DNA from: Rhopalosiphum padi
Lineage: Eukaryota > Arthropoda > Insecta > Hemiptera > Aphididae
Direction: 5' to 3'
Length of the DNA: 64,000 bases
Assembly (NCBI RefSeq): GCF_020882245.1
Contig: NC_083597.1
Coordinates: 14,790,581 to 14,854,580 of the forward strand
Within the stretch, counting starts at the first letter, position 1; each line of letters starts with the position of its first letter. The position numbers and the translations under genes were made by a program. The notes under the pieces were generated by a model. The model saw nothing but the letters and a program-made list of their open reading frames with translations, was not told where the DNA came from and ran no database searches. Positions 1 to 12,595 of the stretch are shown here, one piece after another.

Positions 1-1085
1 GTGTCGTTTATATTATATTGTTACAATACACGAGCGTTATTATAATGGCGTGTGTGTGTGGTGTGCCGATTTTTCACACTCCAAAAGATTTATCCATGTG
101 CCAGCATTTTTTTCGCTCGTCTTTTTTTCTCATCCCGAAACGCCGCAAACAATATTATCTTTACACGTTTCGAGTATTATACGCGTTTGTGTACAATACT
201 ACTAATAATAAGTGGAATATTAGCCACGACGACGTTTACACAAGAGTTAACACGCGCATCGGTGTTATTATTTATTTCACTCGGCTTTTGTGCGTGTGCG
301 CACCCCGCCGGGCGAATACCCGTACCCACAATGCCGTATAATAGATGCTCTTCGAGTGTATACCACTTATGTTCCAACCGCGCTTCAGAGGTATAGGTAC
401 GCACGTACTTGACAAATGACCGGGACTTCTCTCGAAACGCGTATAATATAATATATTATAACTGCTGCAGCAGCATCCTCGCCACGGCAGACCTTTATTA
501 TGTACGTCCGACTTATCCCATTTATAAATGGATTGTTCGTACACCTATAGGGATATTATACTTAACTTGGACCCTTCCCCGAAATCCTACACGTACAAAT
601 ATATCGATTGTATTTGTATATGTACATATGCATACCAAACCCGTTATATATTATTATATATGCGCGAGGCGCGATAAAAATCGTATAACGTACATTATGC
701 TCCGCTAGATATTTCAGCGGCGCGCGGGAAGAGGGTGCATTTTTTCACTATTATTATTATCATTATTAAGGGGCGGAATTTGCATTCACAACGTATAATA
801 TTACGCACGGTTGGCGGTTGCACATATATATATTTATAGAACGACGAAAAAAACTTACATAGCGTTTTACACTTGTCTTTTGCACTCGGTATATTTTTAC
901 CGAAGAAAAACGCCTCTCACACCCTCTCGCGCACGCCTTCCCATTGCCCCACCACACCCTTCATCGCAACGACGACAATTACAATATTTTTGTCGGCGGC
1001 CGCACACGAAAATGCTTATCAGACACGATATCGTATTGCTCTACGACCCGCCTGTCGACTTTTGAAGCACATCCGTTTTCAGCAT

Positions 1086-1116
<31 letters not shown>

Positions 1117-1642
1117 TCCGAGAGCCATACATAATATTATACATCTATTACCAAGTTTTCACTGTTCACGTGCTCCACCTTTGTTGAATACCTACTATTA
1201 TTATTGCTTTTTTCGGTGGCGATTGGGGTGGTATTTTCGGGGGTGTTCTGCTACAGGCGTTTCGTTATTATTATTATTATTTTTTCTCGTCGTGGATATT
1301 GTTGTATAATATTATAATTCATGATAATACCATCGTAGGTATAAAATAATAGTATAAGTAATAAGCGCCTTGCGCCGGATGGAAATATATAGCTTCAAGT
1401 ACGGATATTATGGACATAGGGTTTGGAAACATGGTCTCAGGCTTACCGCCAAAACGTAAAAATGTATACTATAGTTATAGTTACTATTTATGATATAGTT
1501 GTTGCGATAGGTAATATATTACACTCTAACCCGACGTAACTTATCCCTAACCTGACCTAACCTATACCATATACTATATATATTATATTTATACTTATAA
1601 TTTACATCTAATATTAATAATATAAATATAAATTAAGCTTAC
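1..1642 (-). other. Intron 2 of the BarH-like gene (runs off the left edge)
   Basis: This starts at the donor GTAAGCTT (1642-1635) after Arg53 of the homeodomain. I looked on the minus strand for the exon encoding the rest of helix 3 (TKWKRQ) behind an acceptor and did not find it. The intron therefore probably continues beyond position 1. The stretch contains (AC)n, TA-rich DNA and short chance open frames only. Confidence 0.75.
1086..1110. repeat. (AC)n microsatellite
   Basis: About 12 AC units in intron 2 of the BarH-like gene. Confidence 0.95.
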
Positions 1643-1850
1643 CTTCTGTTCTGGTACCAGGTCTTGACTTGGGTGTCGGACAGATTGAGCTTAGCCGCCA
1701 ATTCCATGCGGTCCTGGACGCTCAGGTACTTTTGTCTTTCGAAACTCTTTTCGAGTGTTTGCAACTGGTGGTCCGTGAATGCCGTTCTTGCTTTTCTCTG
1801 TTTCTTGCTAAGATTTGAACCAGAATTCCGGCCATCGTCGTCTCTGTGAC
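1643..1850 (-). CDS. B-H1: BarH-like homeobox gene, exon 2 (homeodomain residues 1-53)
   Basis: This exon encodes most of a Bar-class homeodomain, a sequence-specific DNA-binding domain of a nuclear transcription factor. On the minus strand it is preceded by an acceptor (..ctacag) and followed by a donor (AG|GTAAGC). It is 208 nt long, enters in phase 1 and leaves in phase 2. The translation starts HRDDDGRNSGSN, then reaches the homeodomain, which opens QRKARTAFTDHQLQTLEKSF. Leu16, Phe20, Trp48, Gln50, Asn51, Arg52 and Arg53 are all in place, and Tyr49 replaces the usual Phe, as in BarH/BARHL proteins. The segment SVQDRMELAAKLNL in helices 1-2 is also Bar-like. Arg53 is split by the next intron, so the end of helix 3 must come from another exon. 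That exon was not found between 1 and 1642. The family is certain; the B-H1 versus B-H2 choice is not, because insect Bar paralogues are almost identical here. Confidence 0.97.
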
Positions 1851-3566
1851 CTGTAGCACAAAAACCAATTCACGACTATTAAAACGCTGCCAATACACAG
1901 TTACAAAACGATTACTTAAAATAAAATATACACGCGAATAAAAGTGTAACTTGTGTAATTCTATATGTATAAAAAAATAATAGAGTTAGCAGCAAACAGC
2001 TATATAGGTACTATATTTATTATTATAGTATATTGTTGTGTAGTTGTATATATATATATATATATATTATATTATATAGTACGTGTGCGGTGCTGCATAT
2101 TATAGTTTGTCGGACATTTATAATGTTTTGTACTATGTGTGTACTATGCCACACGACATCACGAACACATTATGTGACAAAAATGAAAACAAAATAGTAA
2201 TAATAATATAATAATATCATAAAATCTGAAACGCGATATAAAGCTTAATAGCGGTGACTCGAATGCGCACGTCGTGGAGGCGGCGGTTAGGCGGGACACG
2301 CATATCACGCAAAACGCTGCCGCCCGCTTCGGTCATTACGGTGGCAAAATAAAAAGTGACGATAAAAATCACACAAAACACTCTTGTAACATAAACGGCA
2401 ATGGGCCGTACACGGAAAAACTCTACTAAATGTTTCTATATATACGAATACGATGCTCTTTTTCGTCATCAAACATGAAACGTAGGCATAATTTTATTGG
2501 TATACTCATATTATAATAGGTATAGGTAAATAAAATTGTTGGCGTATAATTGCCGTTTGTATATGTTGCCGCATAAGCATACAAAGTTAAAACAAAATAT
2601 TAGTCGTATAAAATAATATTTAATATCACAAAATACTATACCTACAATAGAAGAATAGAACTCATTTGATTGTTTTATATTTTTAGGGCATATAATACTG
2701 TGCACTTACACAATAATATAATATTGTGATGCGAGGCGAAAACAAACGCGCCGCGGATTTATTATTCCGGTCTCTTGGGCCGGGTGTGAAAAACCCGTTG
2801 TCGACACACTGTAGCAGTAAACCTAACCTATATATGTGTAGCGAATATAATTCGTCTGTCAATTTGCATTTAAAAAAATAAAACGGGGTTTAAAAAATGA
2901 AAGTGGAAAAAAATAACGCTATCGTAACGCGCCTGCTCGAACAATGTACCGCGTGTATAAACTTACCCCGAAGCAATGGTTGGGGGGGGGGTTGTTTGTG
3001 TGCGCGTACAATGGCTGTCGAGAGGGGTCGTGCTCGATTGTCGTGTACTGTCGGCGGCGGGGCGACGGTAATTGGAGTAAAACGGGAAAGAAAGAAAGAA
3101 ATCTGCCGGCCGGGAAGGGATGATGACCGGCGGGGAAAGAGCCGCGAAAGCCAATGAGCCGCGGTGTGCGCGCGAGGGGGGCTTAAGTGGTCCGCCGTCG
3201 TTCAGCCCTTCTACGTTGCTAATATATACGAGAGTCTTTACTATATACGTGCAACGCGCGGCGCGGGGTGGGTAGAGGTAGCGAGCGAGAAAAAGGGTGA
3301 GAGAGGGTGTTATTCTCTACTACCGTTGCAGCGCGCAGTAGCTCTCTCTTGTTTTCCCGCCGCAGCAACCACCGGCGACGTGGCTTTTCGCCTCCCTCCA
3401 CCGCCCCCAGAGTATATTTCGTTATTGCGCGTACAACACACCCTCCGCTGCAGGGTGTACACCGCTCTGCTGCAGTCTCACCACCACCGCCTCGCACATA
3501 GATATATCAATTTAATGGTGCTCGACTTGTTTATATGTGTATATATACGTGTTTAAGTATGCCGCA

Positions 3567-3589
3567 GTGTGTGTGTGTGTGTGTGTGTG
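3567..3589. repeat. (GT)n microsatellite
   Basis: About 11 GT units in intron 1 of the BarH-like gene. Confidence 0.95.
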
Positions 3590-6500
3590 CGGGTATGAAA
3601 TTTCTAGTCTCCGCCCAACCCGTTTGTAGGTATATGTGTGCGTATACATTATATACATAAAACGCTAATGGACCCGACGACGCGTCGAGTTGCGCTCTAT
3701 AACCGAATTAATGCGCGCAATTCAAACGTATATAAATCTCGCACCGCCAATAACCGTTGTATATCGTTTAAACGGTTGCGCGTACGAAACAATAATTGTC
3801 TGTATACATGTACTGCAGCTACCAATCGCTCGTATTGAGAGGGTATAGAACCGCGCGCGCGAGTATATCTAAATGTAACTATATGATATGCTTGCGCGCA
3901 TTTAATGATAATTCGTAGGCATAGGTAGGTATTGGTATTCGCAGACAAACTACACATGTACGCGTCAGATTATATTTTGTTTGATCGACGCGGAAAAATA
4001 TATGAAATATCTAAAGTGGTCGATAGAAAAACGCGGGTCGGTGCATATTATCATAATATTATCAGCATGCAGTTGCAGCACACCAATAACAGCATTCGTT
4101 ATTTACTTATTGTATGTAGGTATGTCAAATATGTCAATTATGCGTATAATATTATTTAATAATAATAAATATATATATTACACACACACACACAAGCGCG
4201 CGCAAACTGACGGGAATGGTGAGTGGGCAGCAAAAGTCTGGGATTCCGAAAAATTAATAGTCACGAAAGGTCGACACGGCGTGAGGCGTGTGGTGCGTGG
4301 GGGTGTCCTTTTATGTTGTCCGTTGTTTTCGTTTTATTACACGCACGAATTTCCCGGACTCGTGTTTGTCAGTGTGTGTGTGTGTGCGATATGCGATGGC
4401 GTGCGCGTCGCGCATGTATAGAACCCGATATATAGCCCATTAAGGGTATAAGTATAGGTATATAGGTATATATGTGTAAAGGGTCAATCCTTGCGCCCCG
4501 GCCCAACGCAGAACGGCGGGAGGGGGAGCGAGAAGAGAAGGGTTTACGTATAAAATCATAAACACAATACATTATATTATTTAAGGGTGTTGTTTATACA
4601 GTAAAACGGCTCGGTTGCCAAGAACTTTGCGTGCTCTTGTATATATACGCAGTTTTATATACATTTAAAACATGAGTATATATATATATATATATATCTA
4701 ACGTTTATTAATAATAGATTTTTTCCCGAGCGAAACACGTCGCTGTCGGGACGGGGTCACAAAACGGAGTCCGACCGCCGCGCCGTACCCCACTACGAAG
4801 TTCGTATTAAATAATATACACTCCACACGGTAAATTGCTTATATTTGTAACGGTTTCTTATAACACATACTCGTTTATACGATAACAATTTATTATCGAA
4901 CTAAACTTTATATACCGATGTGAATTTTTGAACCTTTGCGTCATTCATAAATTCTATATAGATATTATAATGTTATTGTAATATATATACAGTTTACACT
5001 CGTGCTAGAAATCTACATAAGTATGACACAAAATATGGTGATGGTCAGGTTTGGAGTAACACTAATAGGGGCTAAATCGGCTATAGACCGGGGTGCTAAT
5101 CTTTATAGTAACAAAAAAAAAATGTTCACCAAATAAAATAGTACCAACATCTGAAATGAAATGGATAACATAATATTTGTATTCTTAGTTAAATTAAAAT
5201 TGATATTTGAAAATATATTAGGGACGCAAAAACTCTCCCCCGGTCGCGGTCAAGTCACACTATTAAAAATCATTATAATAACCTTGCCTGTAGTAATTTA
5301 AAATTTTAAAATAACAATATATATAAAATAGTTGTGAACATGGTACTATACCTATAATATATTTATCGATGTATTTAATATATCAGCTATACGCGGAAAT
5401 AAACAAATAAACTTTGTTTTTTGTCCATTGAAAATTGTAATAAATATCATTAAAACATGGTATTATTATAACACTGCTCGTACATACAACTATTATAATA
5501 TTACTGATGTCGTGTACCTGCCGTGTATACCTATACTTATATAGCGTGTAGGTATACACAGCACAGTGCACTCAAACATACATCACGCGCTTTTTATTTC
5601 CGCGTGGGTATATATATATATATATAATATTATACAGTGAGCTGTAGATATAATATAAAAATACACACACTTCAAAGTGTGTACGTATTACGTATATTAT
5701 ATTCTTTATTTGCGTTTACTATACGTGCAATGTGCATGCATATATGTGGCGTTGTGGCGATGTATAATATATTATGTACTCGTATATTGTGTTTATATAT
5801 ATATATTATAATAATAATACAATACTACAATACGATATTATAATATATTGTCATCATCACGTCGGTTTAATCAACCGGTGCGCCTGACAAATCTCGCTGG
5901 GACATAACCTTGACGACTCGTACACACTGCATAATAATTTACGAATACAGCATATATATGGCGTACCTATACATACATAGGTATATGGGTAATATAATAT
6001 CATGTACATTGTGCGATACGGCGGCGTTTCGCGACCCGAAAACTCTATTCAGTCTGTTAAAAAGTGATTATCGGTGTTATCGATGGCGGCGGTCGTATAA
6101 CGACACATTAGCCATTATGTTGTATGATGGCGTGACAGAACCGCACGTAAATCGATTGTTGGAACATTTTCCGACTTGTTATTTGCTGTCGTTGAATATA
6201 TATGTAGGTACCTAATATAAAACACGCGTTATAACTCTATAATATTATAATAAATATAAACGGCTGTAGTGTGTGCGTATATTGCGTGTCTACCTATACA
6301 GTATATACGCGTGCATATGGGTTCATCGGAAAAACGGTCTGCGGTGAATTAATACACACACAATGGCAGTTGTTATATACGGCAATATATAATTAGATAC
6401 ATAGCTAGTAAACACGAATTATAATAATAACGGATATATACTGACATACGTACAAATTTGATTCATCGAGTGCAATTTGTAAAAATTATCATAAGGTGTA

Positions 6501-7013
6501 TAAGCCGTATGATGGGATATGCGCGATTTCGAAATCGTTCCATTTACCTATTACCTACATAAGCTATGCGCACACTCGTGTGCATAAAAATATATAGGTA
6601 ATAATGGGAATCCCGAAAGTATATATAGGTACACGACAGAAGTTATTAAAGTAAATAATAATTGATTACATTGATTAAATATAATATCCTACAGACGTGC
6701 GGGTATTTCTTATTAGTCCTTATATTATACGGATTTATACCCTATACCTATGTTTTGAATATCCATTGACTACTAGTGACTAACAAACGTACACATATAT
6801 TAACGAAAAACACATTACACTCGACTATCGCGATGCTGCGACGAAAAGAGATGATGAGCGTCTAATTTCGGTTCTGCAGTGTGCATTGTTGGCTCTGTTC
6901 CTACATAATATATATTTGTCGCCGCTGCGGCAGAACACGAATTATATAGGACGACGACGACGATGTGATAATATCGTTACGTTATGACGATTTACTGCCG
7001 TCGCCGAGTGTGT

Positions 7014-7030
7014 ATTAGCGCCAATTAGCG
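7014..7030. promoter_or_regulatory. Paired homeodomain-type sites (ATTAGCG x2) in intron 1
   Basis: ATTAGCG CCA ATTAGCG is a perfect 7-bp direct repeat with a 3-bp spacer. It lies in a GC-richer block (6.83-7.1 kb) that stands out from the AT-rich intron. TAATNN-type cores are homeodomain sites. Enhancer function is inferred. Confidence 0.3.
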
Positions 7031-8959
7031 GTCGGCGGAAATAAAATGCATATATTATATCGTCACCGCGCGACCCTTTCGCCACCACGACATGTCACTT
7101 TTTTCCGCCCGTAAAGAGAAAACGCTGCGAGTGATATATATATAAATACGCGTGTGTGTCTGTGCGCACGAGTTTGTACCTGTATACGAGTATACATCAT
7201 CATTATATAGTCTTACGTCCTGGAAAAGAAGCGAAAAAATAAAAACCTCGCAGATGGACTGAAACGCGTTAATTATACCGCGAGCATTATAATATATTAG
7301 GAGAGCTGCGGCCTTCTGCCACTTAAAATGTTTATATATGATAATATATTATAATAATAATAGAATTTCATCGTCATATTCGGGCGATGTGCTCATAATA
7401 ATCATAATAATATTATAATTTTAATATTTTTTTAGGCGTATTACACGACACGATGATACGAAAACCATTGAAGCGATGATATATATTATACCTATACTTT
7501 GCGACGATTTGAAAAAAAAAATGGTTAAAGTGGTCGCGTGTTTGTGTATACGGAAAGTAAATATTATAAATTGCCAGTTTTTTCGTTCCGTTTAATTAAC
7601 GGGCTTGTCGACAACATTGATGGCGTCAGCGGTCTTTTCGAGCGGCTACTACATATTGTATAGAACAAGATGTATAGGTTGGTATAACTATAGGTATATT
7701 ACGTTTAAATAATTTAATACACAAATGGTTATACCCAAAAATTATTTTAGAATTGGAACGGTGAAATCGTCACCACTGTGCCAATCAAATATTATAATAT
7801 TATATTACGATTTGTGTATACCATTTGAATTATATATACGTGTATATAATAGTGCTATAGAACAAAATGTATAATAAAAACATCGGACAAATATAAATAA
7901 CTGAGAAATTTAAATGTAGTCTACACCACGCACACATTACTAAAAAAAAAAAACTATACAGAAATTCGTTTGCATATATATATATATATATATATATAAA
8001 CGAATACCTACGATATATTGTATATTATGTAGTATTATTATTATTACATTTATTATATTATATATTATTGTTTCGAAAATAACACATTTATAACCGGGCG
8101 ATCATTGTGTGGTGTAAGTATACCATTATTATACCTATAAAGTATCAAAATTAAATAATTTAAGTGGGTCAAAACACTACTTCTGTACATGATTATATGC
8201 ACTTAAAAACCACCCTACAAAGAACTATAATACCTTAACCTTATACCTATGTTGATAATATGTAATCAGTGATAAATAAATATATATATGTATATTGTAT
8301 AACGACGATAGGTATTATAATCCCTTTTCTCTCATCTCCATATAATCATCACAACGTAATAGTATAATATACCTACATATTTATAATACTCACCATATAT
8401 ATAAGGTACACGGTAGCGATTATATATTACAAGAAGCACAAACCTATACATTTATATAAAACACTATAAAAAAACTTATATATATAGGTATAATACCTAC
8501 CTATATATACGCACATTGAAAAGTAAATTTCAGTTCAATCGGTTGCTTCTGGTATTGTGGCATTTCATACGTACATAAACATTAAACGATGCTTTACTCA
8601 AAAAAAAAAAATAAATAAATAATAATATAACAACAAATGTAATTTTGGACATTTTGTTACTATTATTATAGTTATTTATTTATTTTACTTATATTTTCCG
8701 AAACTTTTGAAAATCGCGTGTCATGATCGCGATATTACATAGCTATAGGTGTGTGTATCTCTATATTTATGTATATTCGTTTTAGAAATGACCGTTCATA
8801 ATTATTTGAACGGCCTCAAATGGATTCAATCGATTAATGTTTAAAACCCGCCACCACATACTATTTCGTGGTATTCGAAAAGCTTAACTATTTTAACCTA
8901 ACCTATGTACATGATATATATATTTCTATATTACTATATGCACTATAAATTAGTTTGAA

Positions 8960-9310
8960 ATTTTGAGTTGTGGCAACGGCGGCTTCGCGTGTAAAACCAC
9001 CACCACAGTCGATTATATGGGAAAAGGGGAAAGAAAAAAAACCAAAGAATAAACATAACTTGCCCGCAACGCGCTATATGTTTCGTTGTCGCGACAAAAC
9101 GGTTTTCCCCTTCAGGCGTATCGAATTTTCCACCGCAGGGGTGAAATATGTTCGCCAGAGGTAAAATATTTTAATAATAACAAGGACCCGGCCTGCGCAT
9201 GAGAAATTAAGAAGAAAAAAACCTCGCCTGTTGTATAGTGAAAAACGTCGTAAAAAACACCTCGTAAAATATTCAATTTCGACCGGACCAAAGAACCGTT
9301 TTTAGCGTTC
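8960..9310. promoter_or_regulatory. GC-richer intronic island, candidate regulatory element
   Basis: This is a higher-complexity block inside intron 1 with a perfect 12-bp palindrome TTGTCGCGACAA at 9086-9097. The open frame crossing it (8970-9164) has no recognisable domain and does not begin with ATG. I see no splice-bounded exon. A regulatory role is inferred from composition only. Confidence 0.25.
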
Positions 9311-12024
9311 CAAACTATATAATGAAACGTTTACACTATCTGTTTACATATAAATACTGTGCCGCTTGGAAAGGCTATTATGTATAAACTATATAATATA
9401 CTAATAAAGTTGCTCTGTATAATTTTACTTTATAAATCGAATCTCTGTCGTGTGTAGTATAGTTGGACTTTAAGCAATAATAAATATCTGTATATAATAT
9501 GTATACTATTCTTTACCTGTGTAAACAAATTTATTTATTATAGATAAATTCAGGAACTTTCGCATCTCAGTGTTAATTGTTTATTTATACTAACTCTCCG
9601 CCTTATAAATATACATTTTTGATATCCGCATAACGTAGATAAATATAGATTTATGCTCGTCAATCTAAATTCTTTAGAATAGTAATGACGACAATAGTGC
9701 ATATATTATATACCTATATCAGTAATTATATAGTGACTTCAACGGATAAGAAAAAAATTAAAACTTAAGAAACGTATAGGTATATATATACGTATATAGT
9801 ATATACTCGTATATAGATGTTCTTATTTATTAAAGTATAGCTATATTTGTGCTGCGGATGGCAATAACAACAATAATAGTAATATAATAATATTATTATT
9901 ATTACAAGGGCGGAAATCTCGAGTACGCACTTACGGATTACGCCTATTGTCCGCGAGGGGGTTGATGTTAATCCGACACGGCCGATTCAAACGTCAAAAT
10001 TGCAGTTAACGTTTCATTATAGTATAACGTATACATACACATCATCCTGTGTATATAAATAACATGCTGCGTGTATAGGTGCGCGTGTGTATACAATATA
10101 TATAATAATAATTTAGGTGTATCGATTTATTTGCTAGAGGATTATTATATTCATACCGATTATACTATTTATATGTGACAATAATATGGGTGACTTATAA
10201 ACATGCTTATAGCGAAACGAATTTTTCACCCAAACACTGGTTCAGCAGATCGAATTATACCCTATAGCAAAATACGTTTATATATTTATTTTGATTTCGC
10301 CCGTTTACCTTTACCGGTAAAATCGATTATATTTTGTTATACTGCTATATTTGCCCTATTCTACCTAAATTTTCAATAGAAATGTGATGAAAGACGCAGC
10401 TTATACCGCCAATGTCAATATATTATATTATTATATTTTTGTGCGAAGTCCTGAAAAAACGCTTGCGACGTATTCACTGATGTAATGATATATTTAGGTA
10501 TAATTGAAGCATGCGATTCGTGTGATGGGAACATATGTCCATTTATAGCGGTTTATATATATATAATAATAATAGTATAATATTTATATATTATGTACCT
10601 ACATAGGTAATATGTTACCATATTATACAAGCACAAATATATACGTCGTATATTGTAACGTATCATTGTTTTATGTTTGCACAACCGGTCATTTATGAAA
10701 AAATAAATAAAATGAGAAATTACGTAAACACGTGAGCTTGTGTATAATATTATACTGTTACTGCAAACTATACGTAAGTATATAATAAATATTAAATACA
10801 TATTATAAATTATCTTAGAAAGGATGATGGCTATTATTTTAAGTAGGGTTTTTTGACCTAACTATACTGTCATGAATTTCAGAAATATTATACATCTATA
10901 AGAATAAGGTTAACCTGTAAAATATTGTGTATAAACGAAAAAATAATTAATAATGAAAATTGTTAAAAACATAATATAAAAGTGATTTATGAGACGTACG
11001 TTAAGATATATATTTATATATATATAAATTATTTATATTAAATGCAGTAAGTGTGTAATTATCATAAATTAAATTGACGAGTAAAAAAAATTTGTCGAAT
11101 ACACTTTATACTTGATACATAAAATTAAGATATTTATTAACTATTATGTATTTTTGTCTTCTAACTTACAATATGCATATTGTAGTACCTACAAATGTTA
11201 CTATAATAATAATATGTAGTAAGACTTATAGCTCACTGCAAAGAACTAAATATTTGTAAAAAATGTATGGAAAATAAATTAAATAAATCAAAATACAACA
11301 CCGAGTATATACCTATTATCCTATATTATAGGTATATATTTTATAATTTTGTGCAATCTGACTTAGAAGATATTTTGAATTTTATTGAAATGAATATTAT
11401 TATTATAATTGTTTGTATTTTAGGCATAATATTTTTGGTCGTTTTATAAATAGGCATAGAACTTTTTATATATGTTATATAGAAGTAGATACAGTCTAAT
11501 ATAATTGTAGGTATACACAGGCTATATATAGCCTATATATTTAAGATCGTATACTATAGGTAGGTATACAAGATTTGATCCACATATATTATAATTAGGT
11601 ACCTAATAGGAATAACATAACAAGCCAATTGTTATTTATATTTAAAATGATACTGAAAATATATCACGATATTATCGTAAATCATAACTATATTATATCA
11701 ATAATATTATTCAAGATTGTATTTTATTATTTTTACACTTTGATTTATGAATTATCATTATAGGTAGGTATCCCTAACGCATGCTTGCTGCTTAAACAGG
11801 AAGTATACAGACTTCAGTTATTGTGATGACACCTACAGTTGCGATTGATATTGTAATTGTTTGATATATTTTTTTTATAAATTGTTATTTTATAGCCTTA
11901 AATTCGATAATTCGGTGCAGGCCATTGCAATCTACTCATAGGGGCAAATTATATCTATTAAATATAGGTATGCTAATTGACGTAGTAAGTATAAACATGC
12001 TGATAAAATAATAAGACGACTTAC

Positions 12025-12595
12025 CGTTCGAGCAAACGGACGAGTTGTCGCCCGGCAGTCCGCTATCGGTGCCGCTCTCGTGATCGTCGCTCAGGTCCGA
12101 GTCGGCCGGTCCTCCGCCAACGCCGGCGGGCCCCGCTCCCTGGCCGCCGCCTCCGCCGTTGCTACCGGAGGACGCGCGCCCGTGAAGAGACAGGTCGCGT
12201 GGCCCGTCCGTGGACGAAGCAGGCGACACGGGCGAACCGCTGCCGTTATTGCGGCCGTTGTCGGACAGTATGTCAGTGATCATGAACCGAGACCTGCCGA
12301 GATGGTGCATGGGCATGGTGCCGGCCGCCGAAGCGGCTGTGAGTTCGTGCACGGTCATCGTGTTAGTCGTCGTCGTCGTCCTGATGGCTTTGCCGAAGCC
12401 GTCACCGCCGGTGGCCACTGCAGCTGCTAGCCCGGCCGGCCACTGCTGTAGCAAAGAAGTACTGCTACGACCGGATGACTGCACCGTACCGCTGATAAGC
12501 GTCGCCGTCGTGGTAGCGGTATGTGGCCCGTGACTATCGCGGATTTTGTACGGGTGTAAACGGTTGCCGTCTTCGATGCGCCGTTTGCCCGTCGC
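12025..12595 (-). CDS. B-H1: BarH-like homeobox gene, N-terminal coding exon (5' end uncertain)
   Basis: This is the N-terminal exon of the minus-strand Bar-class transcription factor. The 3' end is a clean donor (AACG|GTAAGT) in phase 1, which joins exon 2 in frame to make a Gly codon. The first in-frame ATG is at 12358-12356 (A at -3), giving 111 residues plus the split codon. From that Met, residues 25-31 are FMITDIL, a FIL/eh1-type Groucho-binding motif. Residues 42-46 are SPVSP and 53-57 are PRDLS, matching the CtBP consensus PxDLS. Residues 68-85 are Gly/Ala/Pro-rich and 86-100 are Ser/Asp/Glu-rich. The frame stays open from 12358 upstream to a stop at 12596-12598, with a Ser/Thr/Ala-rich translation but no Met. 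So 12359-12595 is either leader or coding sequence supplied by an upstream exon. The motif order (repressor motif, linker, homeodomain) is that of BARHL proteins. Confidence 0.88.
12188..12202 (-). other. PRDLS motif, candidate CtBP-docking site
   Basis: The codons CCA CGC GAC CTG TCT give PRDLS, an exact match to the PxDLS consensus for CtBP co-repressors. It lies 22 residues after the eh1-type motif in a disordered Ser/Pro-rich stretch. The match is seen directly; the function is inferred. Confidence 0.5.
12266..12286 (-). other. FIL / eh1-type repressor motif within the BarH N-terminal exon
   Basis: The codons read FMITDIL, which fits the FxIxxIL core of the engrailed-homology-1 motif that recruits Groucho/TLE co-repressors. 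BarH/BARHL proteins are known for such FIL motifs upstream of the homeodomain. It lies about 100 residues before the homeodomain. Confidence 0.85.

Larger units (their letters stand above)
1851..12024 (-). other. Intron 1 of the BarH-like gene
   Basis: This is a 10.2-kb phase-1 intron bounded by GTAAGT (12024 side) and a CAG acceptor (1851 side). I see no coding exon in it. It is AT-rich with TA-rich microsatellites, but has several GC-richer blocks: about 2.23-2.35, 2.9-3.5, 4.2-4.55, 6.83-7.1, 8.96-9.3 and 9.9-10.0 kb. These could hold regulatory elements. The small open frames inside (for example at 2.9-3.55 and 8.97-9.16 kb) are low-complexity and resemble no family I recognise. Confidence 0.9.

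Noticed and set aside
2897..3556. Several overlapping open frames in intron 1
   Set aside because: CpG- and GA-rich low-complexity DNA gives open frames on both strands at once; no family is recognised.
8970..9164. 64-codon open frame in intron 1
   Set aside because: It starts without ATG, is Lys-rich over a purine tract, and shows no recognisable domain.
12080..12533. Plus-strand open frames opposite the BarH N-terminal exon
   Set aside because: They are shadows of the GC-rich coding exon on the minus strand, which has splice sites and known motifs.
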